A stretch of 64,000 bases of DNA from Liquorilactobacillus ghanensis DSM 18630 (GTDB lineage: Bacteria; Bacillota; Bacilli; Lactobacillales; Lactobacillaceae): the NCBI RefSeq assembly GCF_001435235.1, contig NZ_AZGB01000001.1, positions 62,001-126,000 on the forward strand, read 5' to 3'. The notes under the pieces are model-generated. The model searched no databases, was not told the DNA's origin, and worked only from the letters and a program-made list of their open reading frames with translations. Shown here piece by piece: positions 10,781 through 21,783 of the stretch. Within the stretch, counting starts at the first letter, position 1. Each line of letters starts with the position of its first letter. The position numbers were made by a program, and so were the translations under genes.

Positions 10781-10809
10781 ATTATATAACAAACGTGTGT
10801 TCGTGTTAA
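10781..10809 (-). promoter_or_regulatory. SigA promoter of clpB
   Basis: TTAACA (10809-10804), 17-base spacer, TATAAT (10786-10781) on the minus strand. The -35 box abuts the pepT stop codon. The leader to the start codon is about 100 bases. Confidence 0.75.
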
Positions 10810-12054
10810 CTATTTAGCTTTGTGAACAGCTGATTTAATAATCTGTAAAATTACATCGACTGCTCGTTCCATCACTTGAACTGAAACGAACTCGAAACGC
10901 GAATGCATATTCTCGCCACCAGCAAATAAGTTCGGTGTCGGCAAACCCATAAACGAAATCTTTGAGCCATCTGTACCACCACGAACTGGATAAATAATTG
11001 GTTTGATTTTCAATTTTTCCATGGCTGTTTGCGCCAATTTAACCGAGGTCATGTCCTTTTCGATTACTTCACGCATATTATAATACTGATCTGTCACTTC
11101 TAAAACTACTCGCTCTTCGCCATATTCAGCATTCATCCGTGCCGCAATCTGCTGCAATAACTCCTTGCGGGATTCAAATTTAGACCGGTCATGATCGCGA
11201 ATAATATAGGTCATCTCGGCTTGATCAACTGTCCCATTCAAATCAATTAAATGAAAGAATCCCTGTCTGCCAGCGGTTTTTTCAGGAACCTCGTCTGCCG
11301 GTAATTGTGCCTGAAAGTCAAACGCCAGTTGTAGTGCATTGACCATGACATCTTTAGCTGTTCCCGGATGAACATTTTTGCCGATCAATTTTATCTTGGC
11401 TTGAGCAGCATTAAAAGTCTCGTACTCTAATTCGCCTAGCGGTCCACCGTCAACGGTATAAGCAAAGTCGGCAGGGAATTCCGTAACATCAAAATTATCC
11501 GCCCCTTTGCCGATTTCTTCATCTGGACCGATTCCAATCTGAATAGTACCATGTTTGATTTCCGGATGAGCCAACAGATATTCTGCAGCTGTAATGATTT
11601 CAGCTATCCCAGCTTTATCATCAGCCCCCAGCAAGGTAGTTCCATCGGTTGTAATCAAATCTTCACCGGCATAATTCTTCAAATTGGGAAATTCTGCCGG
11701 ATCAAGATAATAGCCGCTCTTAGCCAATGGAATCGTTGCTTTGCCATCATAATTTTTTTGAATTTGTGGTTGAACATTCTCAGCATTAAAATCAGCCGTA
11801 TCCATATGGGCAATCAAGCCGATTTTAGGAACCTCAGCAGTTGCCGGTAAATTAGTCGGTAAAGTTGCTAAGACATAAGCACTTTTGGTAGAAATATGCA
11901 CTTGACTCAAACCGATTTGCTGCAGTTCCGCTACCAATTGGTGTGCAAATACCGATTGACTCTTTGTTGAAGGAATCGTTGCTGAATTTTCATCGGAACG
12001 GGTCGTTTGTTTAGCATATTTAATAAAACGCGGTACTAGATTTTGATATGACAT
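10810..12054 (-). CDS. pepT: Peptidase T (tripeptidase), M20 family
   Basis: Zinc aminotripeptidase that releases the N-terminal residue from tripeptides in the cytosol, part of the proteolytic system of lactic acid bacteria. Metal and active-site motifs are visible: LIAHMDTAD near residue 82, [10 protein letters not shown] near 143, [11 protein letters not shown] near 177, the domain-junction [11 protein letters not shown] near 200 and ENMHSRFEF near the C-terminus. Length 414 is normal for PepT (about 410). A well-placed GAGGAG site precedes the ATG. It appears to be a single-gene unit ahead of the clpB promoter. Confidence 0.95.
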   Translation of the reverse strand: MSYQNLVPRFIKYAKQTTRSDENSATIPSTKSQSVFAHQLVAELQQIGLSQVHISTKSAYVLATLPTNLPATAEVPKIGLIAHMDTADFNAENVQPQIQKNYDGKATIPLAKSGYYLDPAEFPNLKNYAGEDLITTDGTTLLGADDKAGIAEIITAAEYLLAHPEIKHGTIQIGIGPDEEIGKGADNFDVTEFPADFAYTVDGGPLGELEYETFNAAQAKIKLIGKNVHPGTAKDVMVNALQLAFDFQAQLPADEVPEKTAGRQGFFHLIDLNGTVDQAEMTYIIRDHDRSKFESRKELLQQIAARMNAEYGEERVVLEVTDQYYNMREVIEKDMTSVKLAQTAMEKLKIKPIIYPVRGGTDGSKISFMGLPTPNLFAGGENMHSRFEFVSVQVMERAVDVILQIIKSAVHKAK

Positions 12055-12134
12055 TAAAACACTCCTCGTATTATCAATCTTTGACTTTAATTTACCTATA
12101 TCAGTTTGCTGCTACAGGTTAAAGACTGATTTAA

Positions 12135-13250
12135 TTATAGAAATTGAAATGGATCGGTCGCAATTTGGGATTGAATGATTGGAAATTGCCAATTATTTTC
12201 CTGTTTCCAAGTAGTAAAGAGCTTGGCAAGTTGCGGTTTGCAGATACTTTCGACATGATGACCAAAATCAATTGCAGCCATCCCTGAAGCCAAAATGTCA
12301 TGAGCAGTATGATAAGATAAGTCACCGGTCAAATAAACATCTGCTCCAGCTTTTACAGCTGCCGGATAAAATTGCCCGCCGCTGCCGCCTAAAACAGCAA
12401 CCCGCTTAAGTGGCTGCTGCAGATCCTGCGCAACAACACGTACTCCGGTTAAACCAAATACCTGCTTGCAAACGGCTGCCAGCTCTTTAACAGTAAGTTT
12501 CTTGGTTAAAGTTCCGACTCTGCCCATTCCATATTTTGCATTTAAACCATGAATCGGCGTCAGGTAATAAACCGGTTCTTCATACGGATGAGCCGCACGC
12601 AGCGCTTTAATCACTGCGGCTGCCTGTTGCGGCTTGATTATCACTTCAAGTTTTTCTTCAGCTGTTGCTGTTGGTTCCAACGGTTGACCAATCGTGGGAT
12701 GCGTTTTTTCACCTGGTACAAATCGACCAGTTCCAGCGGCTGAAAATGAACATCCCTGATAATCACCAATTGTTCCCGCTCCGGCAGCTGCTAAAGCCTG
12801 CCGCACTGTTGCCGCTGCCGCTTGTGGGACATAAACCGCCAGTTGTTGCAGCGGTAGTTCTTTAGATGGTAATAATGGCTTGATCTGCTGCAAATTCAAA
12901 GCAGCCGCTAGCCAATCATTCATGCCACCATTAGCATTATCCAAATTGGTATGAGCGCCATAAACGGTGATCTGGTGCTTAATCAATTCTGCATACATGC
13001 GATTTTGCGGAACTGCCAAATCAAATTGCTTAACTGGATGAAACATTGCCGGATGATGAGCAAAAATAAAATTAACATCATTGTTAATTGCTTCGGCAAC
13101 AATTTCCGGCCGTACATCTAAGGTAACCATCATCTTTTTTACATCGGTTTCCAAGCTGCCTAGTTGTAAGCCAACAGGATCACCTTTTTCTGCAATAAAT
13201 TTTGGAGCAAATTGTTCAAATCGTGTTACAACTGCTGCTACTTTAGTCAT
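12135..13250 (-). CDS. Nif3-like dinuclear metal-centre protein (YqfO)
   Basis: Hexameric NIF3/DUF34-family protein with a two-metal site. The N-terminal half shows FAHHPAMFHP near residue 63 and GAHTNLDNANGGMND near 97; the C-terminal half shows GDLSYHTAHD near 311 and DFGHHVES near 328, supplying the metal ligands. Between them (about 130-235) is the PII-like insertion typical of the long Firmicutes form, containing HPYEEPVYY. Length 371 fits. It overlaps the end of trmK by 8 bases, the standard trmK-yqfO arrangement. The family is conserved but its substrate is unsettled. Confidence 0.9.
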   Translation of the reverse strand: MTKVAAVVTRFEQFAPKFIAEKGDPVGLQLGSLETDVKKMMVTLDVRPEIVAEAINNDVNFIFAHHPAMFHPVKQFDLAVPQNRMYAELIKHQITVYGAHTNLDNANGGMNDWLAAALNLQQIKPLLPSKELPLQQLAVYVPQAAAATVRQALAAAGAGTIGDYQGCSFSAAGTGRFVPGEKTHPTIGQPLEPTATAEEKLEVIIKPQQAAAVIKALRAAHPYEEPVYYLTPIHGLNAKYGMGRVGTLTKKLTVKELAAVCKQVFGLTGVRVVAQDLQQPLKRVAVLGGSGGQFYPAAVKAGADVYLTGDLSYHTAHDILASGMAAIDFGHHVESICKPQLAKLFTTWKQENNWQFPIIQSQIATDPFQFL

Positions 13251-13941
13251 GCAATACCTCCTCGATCATATTAATTTTTTGCTGCAACAGACGTTCCTTA
13301 GTCAAAGGTTCCGTTTGTGCTTGTTGCATTTGTTTCAAAACGTGCTGTAATTTTATTTGTTCTTGTTGCCATTTTTCCAAAAAAACGGCCGAACGTTCCT
13401 GCAAAAGTAATGGCCCAAACATTTTTGCCTTTTCACTTAAAGCAATTGCCGTTGCTGTTGGGTCAGCTACGATGATTTCGTAAATATGCCCGGCTTCTGC
13501 AATAATTTCTTCGGCAACGATCTGATAGCAATTGATTTCCAACCACTTACGGACACCAGCTTCATTGACATTGGGCTGTAAAATCAGGCGTGGTCGCTTC
13601 CCCAACTGCTCAAAACCAGCTGCTAATATCTGGCAAATCAAACTGCCGCCCATGCCACAGATCGTGATCACATCAATTATTTCCCCAGAATGAATTGCTG
13701 CCAATCCATCCGCTTGCCGTACGTGAATCTTTTTTTCTAATTGCAGCCCATGAATCTCTTGGACAGCATTTTCAAACGGCCCAGTGACCACCTCTCCAGC
13801 AATCGCTGTTGCAATTTTCCCGTTAAGTGCTAAATTTGCCGGTAAATAAGCATGATCCGAACCAATGTCGGCTAACCGCGCTCCTGGTAAAACATATCCG
13901 GCCACCGTTTGCAACCGTTGTGATAAATGATAGGCATCCAT
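13243..13941 (-). CDS. trmK: tRNA (adenine(22)-N1)-methyltransferase TrmK
   Basis: SAM-dependent enzyme placing m1A at position 22 of tRNA. The SAM-binding motif LADIGSDHAYLP is near residue 20, followed by the MTase motif ITICGMGGSLI near residue 88; the C-terminus is a coiled coil (EKWQQEQIKLQ). An ORF open to 14091 exists, but two TATAAT boxes at 13972-13984 place the transcript start downstream of that, so I chose ATG 13941 (MDAYHLSQRL), giving 232 residues, normal for TrmK. The ribosome site GGGAG is 13 bases away, which is long. Coupled to the nif3-like gene by overlap. Confidence 0.9.
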   Translation of the reverse strand: MDAYHLSQRLQTVAGYVLPGARLADIGSDHAYLPANLALNGKIATAIAGEVVTGPFENAVQEIHGLQLEKKIHVRQADGLAAIHSGEIIDVITICGMGGSLICQILAAGFEQLGKRPRLILQPNVNEAGVRKWLEINCYQIVAEEIIAEAGHIYEIIVADPTATAIALSEKAKMFGPLLLQERSAVFLEKWQQEQIKLQHVLKQMQQAQTEPLTKERLLQQKINMIEEVLHD

Positions 13942-13971
13942 ATCAACTGTCCAACTCCCTTTAAAATCCTT

Positions 13972-13984
13972 ATTATAAATTATA
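13972..13984 (-). promoter_or_regulatory. Tandem -10 boxes upstream of trmK
   Basis: Two perfect TATAAT boxes on the minus strand (13984-13979 and 13977-13972), 7 bases apart in register. The -35 is not clear. They support the short trmK start. Confidence 0.55.
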
Positions 13985-14110
13985 GCTGACTTGAAACCTG
14001 AAAAAAACCTTTTCCAACTGATAAATGCCAAAAGGCGGATAACAAATAAATTCCAGTTGCTGATTAAGCTCAAAATAGCTTTTTTAATCATGAATCAGAC
14101 CAATTTCATT

Positions 14111-14205
14111 ACACAAAAAAGTCGATAATCTTGAAATTCTAACCACAAATTACAAGTAGAGGCTAATTTACTATGAGTAATTTGTAGTGGACCAAAATTA
14201 TCGAC
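14111..14205 (-). terminator. Composite hairpin terminator of the mccA-mccB operon
   Basis: Outer stem GTCGATAAT / ATTATCGAC (14205-14197 with 14129-14121) followed on the minus strand by six T. Inside it sits a second inverted repeat, CCAC(TA)CAAATTAC against GTAATTTGTGG (14190-14177 with 14153-14143). The nested architecture is longer than an ordinary terminator. Confidence 0.75.
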
Positions 14206-14227
14206 GTTATTTTAAAGTATAATATTA

Positions 14228-16317
<2,090 letters not shown>

Positions 16318-16343
16318 TTAACATTCCTCCTAATTTTTGCAAA

Positions 16344-16378
16344 CAAAAAAGGCGTAAATCAAAATTGATTTGCGCCTT
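16344..16378 (-). terminator. Attenuator terminator ahead of mccA
   Basis: On the minus strand GGCGCAAATCA pairs with TGATTTACGCC (16376-16351, a short AATTT loop, one G-U/A-C variation), followed by six T, ending about 25 bases before the mccA start. Placed between a promoter and its gene, it is an attenuator, not an end-of-operon site. Confidence 0.88.
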
Positions 16379-16440
16379 GTCCGCTGAAGATGTTTAACTT
16401 TTAACAATGCAATTCGAAACTTCTAAGAGTTAAAAAACTA

Positions 16441-16545
16441 TTAGTTGTTTCCACTTGAAGCCTGCATGTCAAATAGTCGCATCCACGTAACAAAACGCGA
16501 ACTGCGACAACAACATGTTTTAGCTGCAAGTTTAAATGCTGTCAA
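16441..16545 (-). CDS. Putative cysteine-sensing leader peptide (34 codons)
   Basis: Short ORF between a promoter and the attenuator of the mccA-mccB operon. The ribosome site AAGGAG lies 9 bases before a TTG at 16545; an in-frame ATG exists three codons earlier but touches the ribosome site. Codons 11-13 are TGT TGT TGT, three cysteines in a row, after MTAFKLAAKT; the C-terminal part reads WMRLFDMQASSGNN and the frame ends with TAA at 16441. Cysteine codons in a leader ahead of a cysteine biosynthesis operon fit ribosome-stalling attenuation. It is not known to me as a named family. The opposite-strand ORF over the same bases has no ribosome site and is taken as a shadow. Confidence 0.75.
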   Translation of the reverse strand: MTAFKLAAKTCCCRSSRFVTWMRLFDMQASSGNN

Positions 16546-16575
16546 AAACCACATCTCCTTTTTTAAGTTAACTTT

Positions 16576-16603
16576 ATCATACACTTTTTTAATAAAATTG
16601 CAA
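16576..16603 (-). promoter_or_regulatory. Promoter of the mccA leader
   Basis: TTGCAA (16603-16598), 16-base spacer, TATGAT (16581-16576). Predicted start near 16569 puts the leader peptide ribosome site about 9 bases into the transcript and gives a leader of about 250 bases. The promoter begins 5 bases after the rpoD stop codon. Confidence 0.7.
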
Positions 16604-16607
16604 TCTT

Positions 16608-17729
16608 TTATTCCAAAAAATCACGTAATTGCTTAGAACGTGATGGATGCCGCAATTTCCGTAAAGCTTTGGCTTCGATCTGACGAATTCGCTCACGCGT
16701 AACGCCAAACACTTTACCAACTTCTTCTAAAGTCCGCGTCCGCCCATCATCTAAACCAAAACGCAGCCGCAAAACATTTTCTTCCCGATCAGTCAGTGTA
16801 TCCAAGACACTTTCCAACTGTTCCTTCAACAACTCGTAAGCGGCATGGTCAGCAGGACTGGTTGCATCATGATCTTCAATAAAATCACCCAGATGTGAGT
16901 CGTCTTCTTCACCAATCGGCGTTTCTAATGACACCGGTTCTTGAGCGATTTTCAGAATTTCCCGAACTTTATCCGTTGGCATATCCATTTCTGCGCCAAT
17001 TTCTTCCGGTGTTGGTTCCCGGCCTAAATCCTGCAGCATCTGCCGCTGGATTCGAATCAATTTATTGATCGTTTCAACCATATGAACCGGAATTCGAATA
17101 GTCCGTGCTTGGTCAGCAATCGCCCGTGTAATCGCTTGTCGAATCCACCAAGTAGCATAAGTTGAGAATTTGAAACCTTTACGGTAATCAAATTTTTCAA
17201 CAGCTTTCATTAAGCCCATATTGCCTTCTTGAATCAAATCCAAAAATGACATTCCCCGACCAACATAACGTTTAGCAATTGAAACAACTAACCGCAAGTT
17301 AGCTTCTGCCAAGCGTTGTTTAGCAGCTTCGTCTTTTTTCTCGATTCTCAAAGCTAAAGCAACTTCTTCATCAGCTGTCAGTAAATCAACTCGGCCGATT
17401 TCTTTTAAATACATCCGCACCGGGTCATTAATTTTAACTCCAACTGGTGCACTAACATCACGATCCTTGGTTACTTTAGCAGCTTCTTTTGAAGCAACTT
17501 TCAAGCTGTGTTCGCTTGGTTCGCCTTTTTCATCAACAACTGAAATACCGGCATCTTCTACCCGCTGAATCAGCTTATCCATTTGTTTACTGTTAAGTTC
17601 GAAAGGTACCGCCAACTTCTTGGTTAGTTCATCATAACTGATTTGCTTTTGGGGCTTGTACTTACGAATTGTTTGTCGTAAAGCTTTAACGTATCCAGCA
17701 TTTTCATTATTCATTTTCTCTTCTGCCAT
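16608..17729 (-). CDS. rpoD: Primary sigma factor SigA (RpoD)
   Basis: Housekeeping sigma factor that directs RNA polymerase to TTGACA/TATAAT promoters. Visible are region 1.1 at the N-terminus, region 1.2 ([17 protein letters not shown] near 137), region 2 with [19 protein letters not shown] and the -10-recognising [17 protein letters not shown] near 213, region 3 and region 4.2 with [20 protein letters not shown]. Length 373 is standard for Bacilli. It starts 12 bases after dnaG (the macromolecular synthesis operon order dnaG-rpoD), with GGAGG 7 bases before the ATG. No terminator of its own follows; its mRNA would run into the mccA attenuator. Confidence 0.98.
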   Translation of the reverse strand: MAEEKMNNENAGYVKALRQTIRKYKPQKQISYDELTKKLAVPFELNSKQMDKLIQRVEDAGISVVDEKGEPSEHSLKVASKEAAKVTKDRDVSAPVGVKINDPVRMYLKEIGRVDLLTADEEVALALRIEKKDEAAKQRLAEANLRLVVSIAKRYVGRGMSFLDLIQEGNMGLMKAVEKFDYRKGFKFSTYATWWIRQAITRAIADQARTIRIPVHMVETINKLIRIQRQMLQDLGREPTPEEIGAEMDMPTDKVREILKIAQEPVSLETPIGEEDDSHLGDFIEDHDATSPADHAAYELLKEQLESVLDTLTDREENVLRLRFGLDDGRTRTLEEVGKVFGVTRERIRQIEAKALRKLRHPSRSKQLRDFLE

Positions 17730-17741
17730 AGTGCAGCCTCC

Positions 17742-19580
17742 TTAAAGTGAAGCTGATTTTTTCAGCTGTCGTTGCTTTAATAATTCTACAAATTTTATCG
17801 TTAATTCTTCAACTAATTTTTGATTGTTCATTCGGCGAGCGGTTTCTAATTGCTGCTTTAAAGCTGCTAACTGTTCTTCTAACGGCGACAACTGCATAAT
17901 CAGTCGCATACAATCGTCAACTTCTTCAGCCGAACCAATAGCTGCGTGATTTTCAACCTCTAATTCGACCATCAGCTGGCGTAAATGCTCATCAGCCAAA
18001 AAATCTAAAAAACGCGCCGGGTCATAGTCAGAGTACTGTTTGAAGTACCCTTCTGCCAGCAAATAAATTGTCTGGTAGCTGTCATGCACAAAAGCAAAAT
18101 TGGTCGTTTCACGCAGTTTTAAACGAACATCATAGCTATGCAGCAAACGATAAAGCAATAAGCGCTCTGCTTTTTCAACGCGATCATAATTTTTAGCTGC
18201 CGGTGCTGCTTTACGCGCAAGCGGTACTGGTTGCCGAGTCTGCTGCTGAAAATTTTTACGCGCTTGCTGCTGCAGCAAACTATGCAATTGGCCCGCCAAA
18301 CTTTTTTTATCCAGTGAAAATCGTTTAGCCAATTGACCAAGATATAAATCACGGGCGACTGGTGAAGCAACTCCGGCAATCTTCTCCAATACATCAGAAA
18401 TATATGCCAGCTGATCATTCTCATTGGTCAAATTACGCTCGGTCGCCAAAAATGAAAACCAAAAAGACATCTGATTCTGTTGACCATTTTCCACCAATTT
18501 AACAAAAGCGGCCGGACTTTCCTGATTAATATACTCATCTGGATCACGCTGACCGGGAATTGGAATTACACCCAGTTCCAACTTAGTGAGCGGCTGTAAC
18601 AACTGCAATGCACGAGCAGTCGCTTTTTGACCGGGTGAATCTCCATCATAACACAGGCATAGCCGTTCCGTAGTCCTTTCCAACAGATAAATTTGTTCGT
18701 TGGTCAAACTTGTTCCCATTGAGGCAACGCCTTGATGAACTCCAGCTTGATAAGCAGAAATAACATCCATGAAACCTTCAAATAAAATTGCAAAACCTTG
18801 TTGGCGGATCTCTCCTTTGGCTAAATCAAAATTAAAGAGCACCTTACGTTTGTTAAATAAAACTGTTTCTGGACTATTCAAATACTTAGGCAACTGATCA
18901 TTCTTGGTCAACAACCGGCCCGAAAAAGCAATTACTCTTTTTTGTGGATCACGAATCGGAAAAAGCACCCGTTCTTTAAAACGTTGATACAAACTGCCGT
19001 CATTGCCTTCCGAAAATAAACCGGAACGCACCAGCAGTTCACGCGAAAAATTACGGTCTTTTAAAAACGGCAGCAGTACTTGTTGTGTTGGAGCAAATCC
19101 CAAATAAAAAGTTTCAATCGTTTCGTCACTCAACCCACGTTGATGCAGATAATTCAAAGCCGGTTCGCCAATTGCAGTGTTTATCAGTATATGATGAAAT
19201 AAATCCGCTGATAATGCATAAATCTGCCGCAACTGTCCGGTTTGCGTATCTGCTTGATCCGTGGCTGAGCCGTCTTCGGTAATCGATGCTGGTAAAGCAA
19301 TACCCCCCAGCTCAGCAACCTTGATCACTGCTTCAGGAAAACTGATTTTCTCCATTTCCATAATAAACTTGAAAACATTACCGCCGCGATGACACGAAAA
19401 GCAATGAAAAATCTGTTTTTCATCAGTTACTGAAAATGAAGGTGTTTTTTCCTCATGAAAAGGACACAGGCCAAAATAATTTTTGCCTGATTTATGCAAC
19501 TGAACATATTGACTGACAATTTCTACAATATTGACATTTGAACGAATTTGTTCAATCGTTTCTTCCGGGATTCGTTTCAC
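17742..19580 (-). CDS. dnaG: DNA primase
   Basis: Makes RNA primers at the replication fork. The N-terminal CHC2 zinc finger is intact (C near 41, H, then CFSCHRGGNVF near 60-70), followed by the catalytic TOPRIM core with FEGFMDVISAYQAG near residue 265 and CYDGDSPGQKA near 311; the C-terminal helicase-binding part is from about 440 on. Length 612 is normal. The start is GTG 19580, after a GGGGGG ribosome site. It lies downstream of the glyS terminator and directly upstream of rpoD. Confidence 0.97.
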   Translation of the reverse strand: MKRIPEETIEQIRSNVNIVEIVSQYVQLHKSGKNYFGLCPFHEEKTPSFSVTDEKQIFHCFSCHRGGNVFKFIMEMEKISFPEAVIKVAELGGIALPASITEDGSATDQADTQTGQLRQIYALSADLFHHILINTAIGEPALNYLHQRGLSDETIETFYLGFAPTQQVLLPFLKDRNFSRELLVRSGLFSEGNDGSLYQRFKERVLFPIRDPQKRVIAFSGRLLTKNDQLPKYLNSPETVLFNKRKVLFNFDLAKGEIRQQGFAILFEGFMDVISAYQAGVHQGVASMGTSLTNEQIYLLERTTERLCLCYDGDSPGQKATARALQLLQPLTKLELGVIPIPGQRDPDEYINQESPAAFVKLVENGQQNQMSFWFSFLATERNLTNENDQLAYISDVLEKIAGVASPVARDLYLGQLAKRFSLDKKSLAGQLHSLLQQQARKNFQQQTRQPVPLARKAAPAAKNYDRVEKAERLLLYRLLHSYDVRLKLRETTNFAFVHDSYQTIYLLAEGYFKQYSDYDPARFLDFLADEHLRQLMVELEVENHAAIGSAEEVDDCMRLIMQLSPLEEQLAALKQQLETARRMNNQKLVEELTIKFVELLKQRQLKKSASL

Positions 19581-19612
19581 GTTTTTAAGACCCCCCGTTC
19601 AATCGGGCTAAC

Positions 19613-19640
19613 AAAAGCCGCACAAAACCCGTGCGACTTT
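19613..19640 (-). terminator. Terminator between glyS and dnaG
   Basis: On the minus strand AAGTCGCAC / GTGCGGCTT stem around GGGTTTT, followed by TTG TTA; the T-tract is short, so readthrough from glyS into dnaG-rpoD is plausible. Confidence 0.65.
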
Positions 19641-19715
19641 AATAAACACTCTTTTAAATGATACTGCATAATGTTGAAGAAAGCAAACAATACTCACTCA
19701 ACAGTTACGCCGAAA

Positions 19716-21782
19716 CTATTTAACATTAATCGCTGTCAAATCGCCAAACGACTGGAATAAACCAGCTAATTGCTGTAATTGAGCCAGACGATTTTGCTGC
19801 AGCTTTTGATCAGGACTCATTACCATTGTCTTGTCAAAATACGCTTCAATCGGTGCTCGCAGATTGCGCAGCTGCTGGTATAAATCTTCCAGCGTACCAG
19901 TAGTTTTAGCAGCAGTTACAGCTTGATTCAACTGCTTTTCTGTTGGATTTTCAAATAAGTCAGGCTGAACTGGCTGCTTATCCGGCAGATCTGCCTTGCG
20001 AGTCAACCGCAATACCCGGCCAGCCGCTTCGATCGTTTGTTTGAAGTCCGCATCATGCCGATGAGTTTCCAAAATTTCAGCTGCCTGTGCAATTGTTGTA
20101 AACGAATTGAGCGGTTGCGCAGTCACCGCATTGATGATATCAAATGCATTTTGCTGCGTTTCCAATTGCTTGCGCATCCGATCCATCATAAATTCAGCCG
20201 CTTCATTGACATGAGCTGGTTGAATTTTTTGATACAACGCTGGCTGCTGCTGTGCAGTTTTTGCCACTAGTTCCAGCAATGGTTTAATTGCTAAAGGCCA
20301 ATCAAAGGCTAGACAAATTCGAATAATTCCAGCCGCTTGCCGACGCAGTGCATAAGGATCATTTGATCCGGAAGGCAGCATATCGGCTGCAAAGAAATCC
20401 GTAATGCTGTCAAGTTTATCGGCAATTGCCAAAATTGCTCCGACTTTAGTTGCTGGCAGCTTGCCACCAGCTTCGGTCGGCAAATAATGTTCTCGAATAG
20501 CTGTTGCGACAGCCGGAGTTTCACCTTGCAGCAAAGCATATTTTTCACCCATTACTCCCTGTAATTCGGCAAACTCGCCAACCATTCCTGTTACCAAATC
20601 AAACTTGTAAATAGCAGCTGCTCGGCTTAGATCCTTTTGTTCTGTTGCACTCAAGCCAATTTCGCCAGCCAACGCATGGGACAGATAGCCGACACGCTGC
20701 ATTTTTTCTGCCATAGTACCAATCTTATCATGGAACATTACGTGATCTAATTTAGCCACATACTGAGCTATGGACAATTTTTGGTCTTCTTGATAGAAGA
20801 AAGCTGCATCTTCTAAACGAGCTGTCAAAACTTTTTCATTGCCGGCAATGACGTTATTTAAAGATTTCTGATTTCCGTTGCGGACAGAAACAAAATACGG
20901 CAATAACTTTCCTTGTTGATCGCGAACATAGAAAAAGCGCTGATGATCACGCATAGATGTGATTAAAACTTCATCCGGAATTGCTAAATATTTATCAGCA
21001 AAACTGCCGGCAAAAACTGTTGGATATTCTACTAAATTGTTTACTTCTTCCAATAAATCCGGCTCGACCACAATATCCCACTGATGCTGCTGAGCTAATT
21101 GCGCAATCTGCTGTTTAATAAGCTCCTTGCGTTTAGCCGCATCAGCAATCACATAAACTGTTTCTAACGCCTGCGGGTAATCACTTGCAGCTGCTAATTC
21201 GATCGCATGGCCTAAAAAGCGATGTCCTTGCGTCTGGCGACCAGTAGTAATGTTTAACAGTTTAAAATCAATAACTTGCTGATCCAATAAAGCTGTAATC
21301 CAGCGAATCGGGCGAATATACTTGAAATCATTGCTGCCCCAACGCATCATAGTCGGGAAATTCATAGCTGCAACAACACTCTTTAATTCCGGTAAAATTG
21401 CTGCCGCTGTTTTACCAGCAATAAATTTCTTAACATAGACATATTCTGTGCCTTTAAGTTCTTTAAAGTAAATATCATCCGGTGTCATTTTTTGGCCGCG
21501 TGTAAAACCAACCGCCGCTTTTGACCAGCTGCCATCTGCTTGTTGAGCAATTTTTTTAGCCGGTCCCTTGACTTCTTCTTCAATGTCCGGCTGTTTATCT
21601 GCTAAATCTAAAACTTTAACAGCTAACCGCCGCGGAGTTGAATAAACCTGCAGCTGACCAAAGTCCAGTCGCTGAGCCTTGAAAAATTCCTTTACGCGTT
21701 GTGCTAATTGCTGAACACTGGGAGTTACAACATGTGCCGGAATTTCTTCTAAACCAATTTCAAGTAACATTGTATGTGTCAT
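19716..21782 (-). CDS. glyS: Glycyl-tRNA synthetase beta subunit
   Basis: Beta subunit of the alpha2beta2 bacterial glycyl-tRNA synthetase, which binds tRNA-Gly. Diagnostic features are the N-terminus LLEIGLEEIPAHVV, the block FPTMMRWGSNDFKYIRPIRW near residue 142 and the C-terminal anticodon-binding region (FDKTMVMSPDQKLQQNRLAQ, about 650-670). Length 688 is normal. It starts one base after the stop of glyQ with an AAGGAGG site, so the subunits are translationally coupled and share the T-box leader. Confidence 0.97.
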   Translation of the reverse strand: MTHTMLLEIGLEEIPAHVVTPSVQQLAQRVKEFFKAQRLDFGQLQVYSTPRRLAVKVLDLADKQPDIEEEVKGPAKKIAQQADGSWSKAAVGFTRGQKMTPDDIYFKELKGTEYVYVKKFIAGKTAAAILPELKSVVAAMNFPTMMRWGSNDFKYIRPIRWITALLDQQVIDFKLLNITTGRQTQGHRFLGHAIELAAASDYPQALETVYVIADAAKRKELIKQQIAQLAQQHQWDIVVEPDLLEEVNNLVEYPTVFAGSFADKYLAIPDEVLITSMRDHQRFFYVRDQQGKLLPYFVSVRNGNQKSLNNVIAGNEKVLTARLEDAAFFYQEDQKLSIAQYVAKLDHVMFHDKIGTMAEKMQRVGYLSHALAGEIGLSATEQKDLSRAAAIYKFDLVTGMVGEFAELQGVMGEKYALLQGETPAVATAIREHYLPTEAGGKLPATKVGAILAIADKLDSITDFFAADMLPSGSNDPYALRRQAAGIIRICLAFDWPLAIKPLLELVAKTAQQQPALYQKIQPAHVNEAAEFMMDRMRKQLETQQNAFDIINAVTAQPLNSFTTIAQAAEILETHRHDADFKQTIEAAGRVLRLTRKADLPDKQPVQPDLFENPTEKQLNQAVTAAKTTGTLEDLYQQLRNLRAPIEAYFDKTMVMSPDQKLQQNRLAQLQQLAGLFQSFGDLTAINVK

Positions 21783-21783
21783 C

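Noticed and set aside
13942-14091. N-terminal extension of trmK by 50 codons
   Set aside because: Two TATAAT boxes lie within it, and the sequence has no counterpart in TrmK; start moved to 13941.
16344-16569. The mccA leader as a T-box or S-box riboswitch
   Set aside because: No T-box core (GGGTGG-ACCGCG) and no SAM-riboswitch signature; the short ORF with cysteine codons explains it better.
16445-16636. 63-codon plus ORF over the mccA leader
   Set aside because: No ribosome site, antisense to the promoter-RBS-ORF-terminator arrangement and running into the rpoD end.
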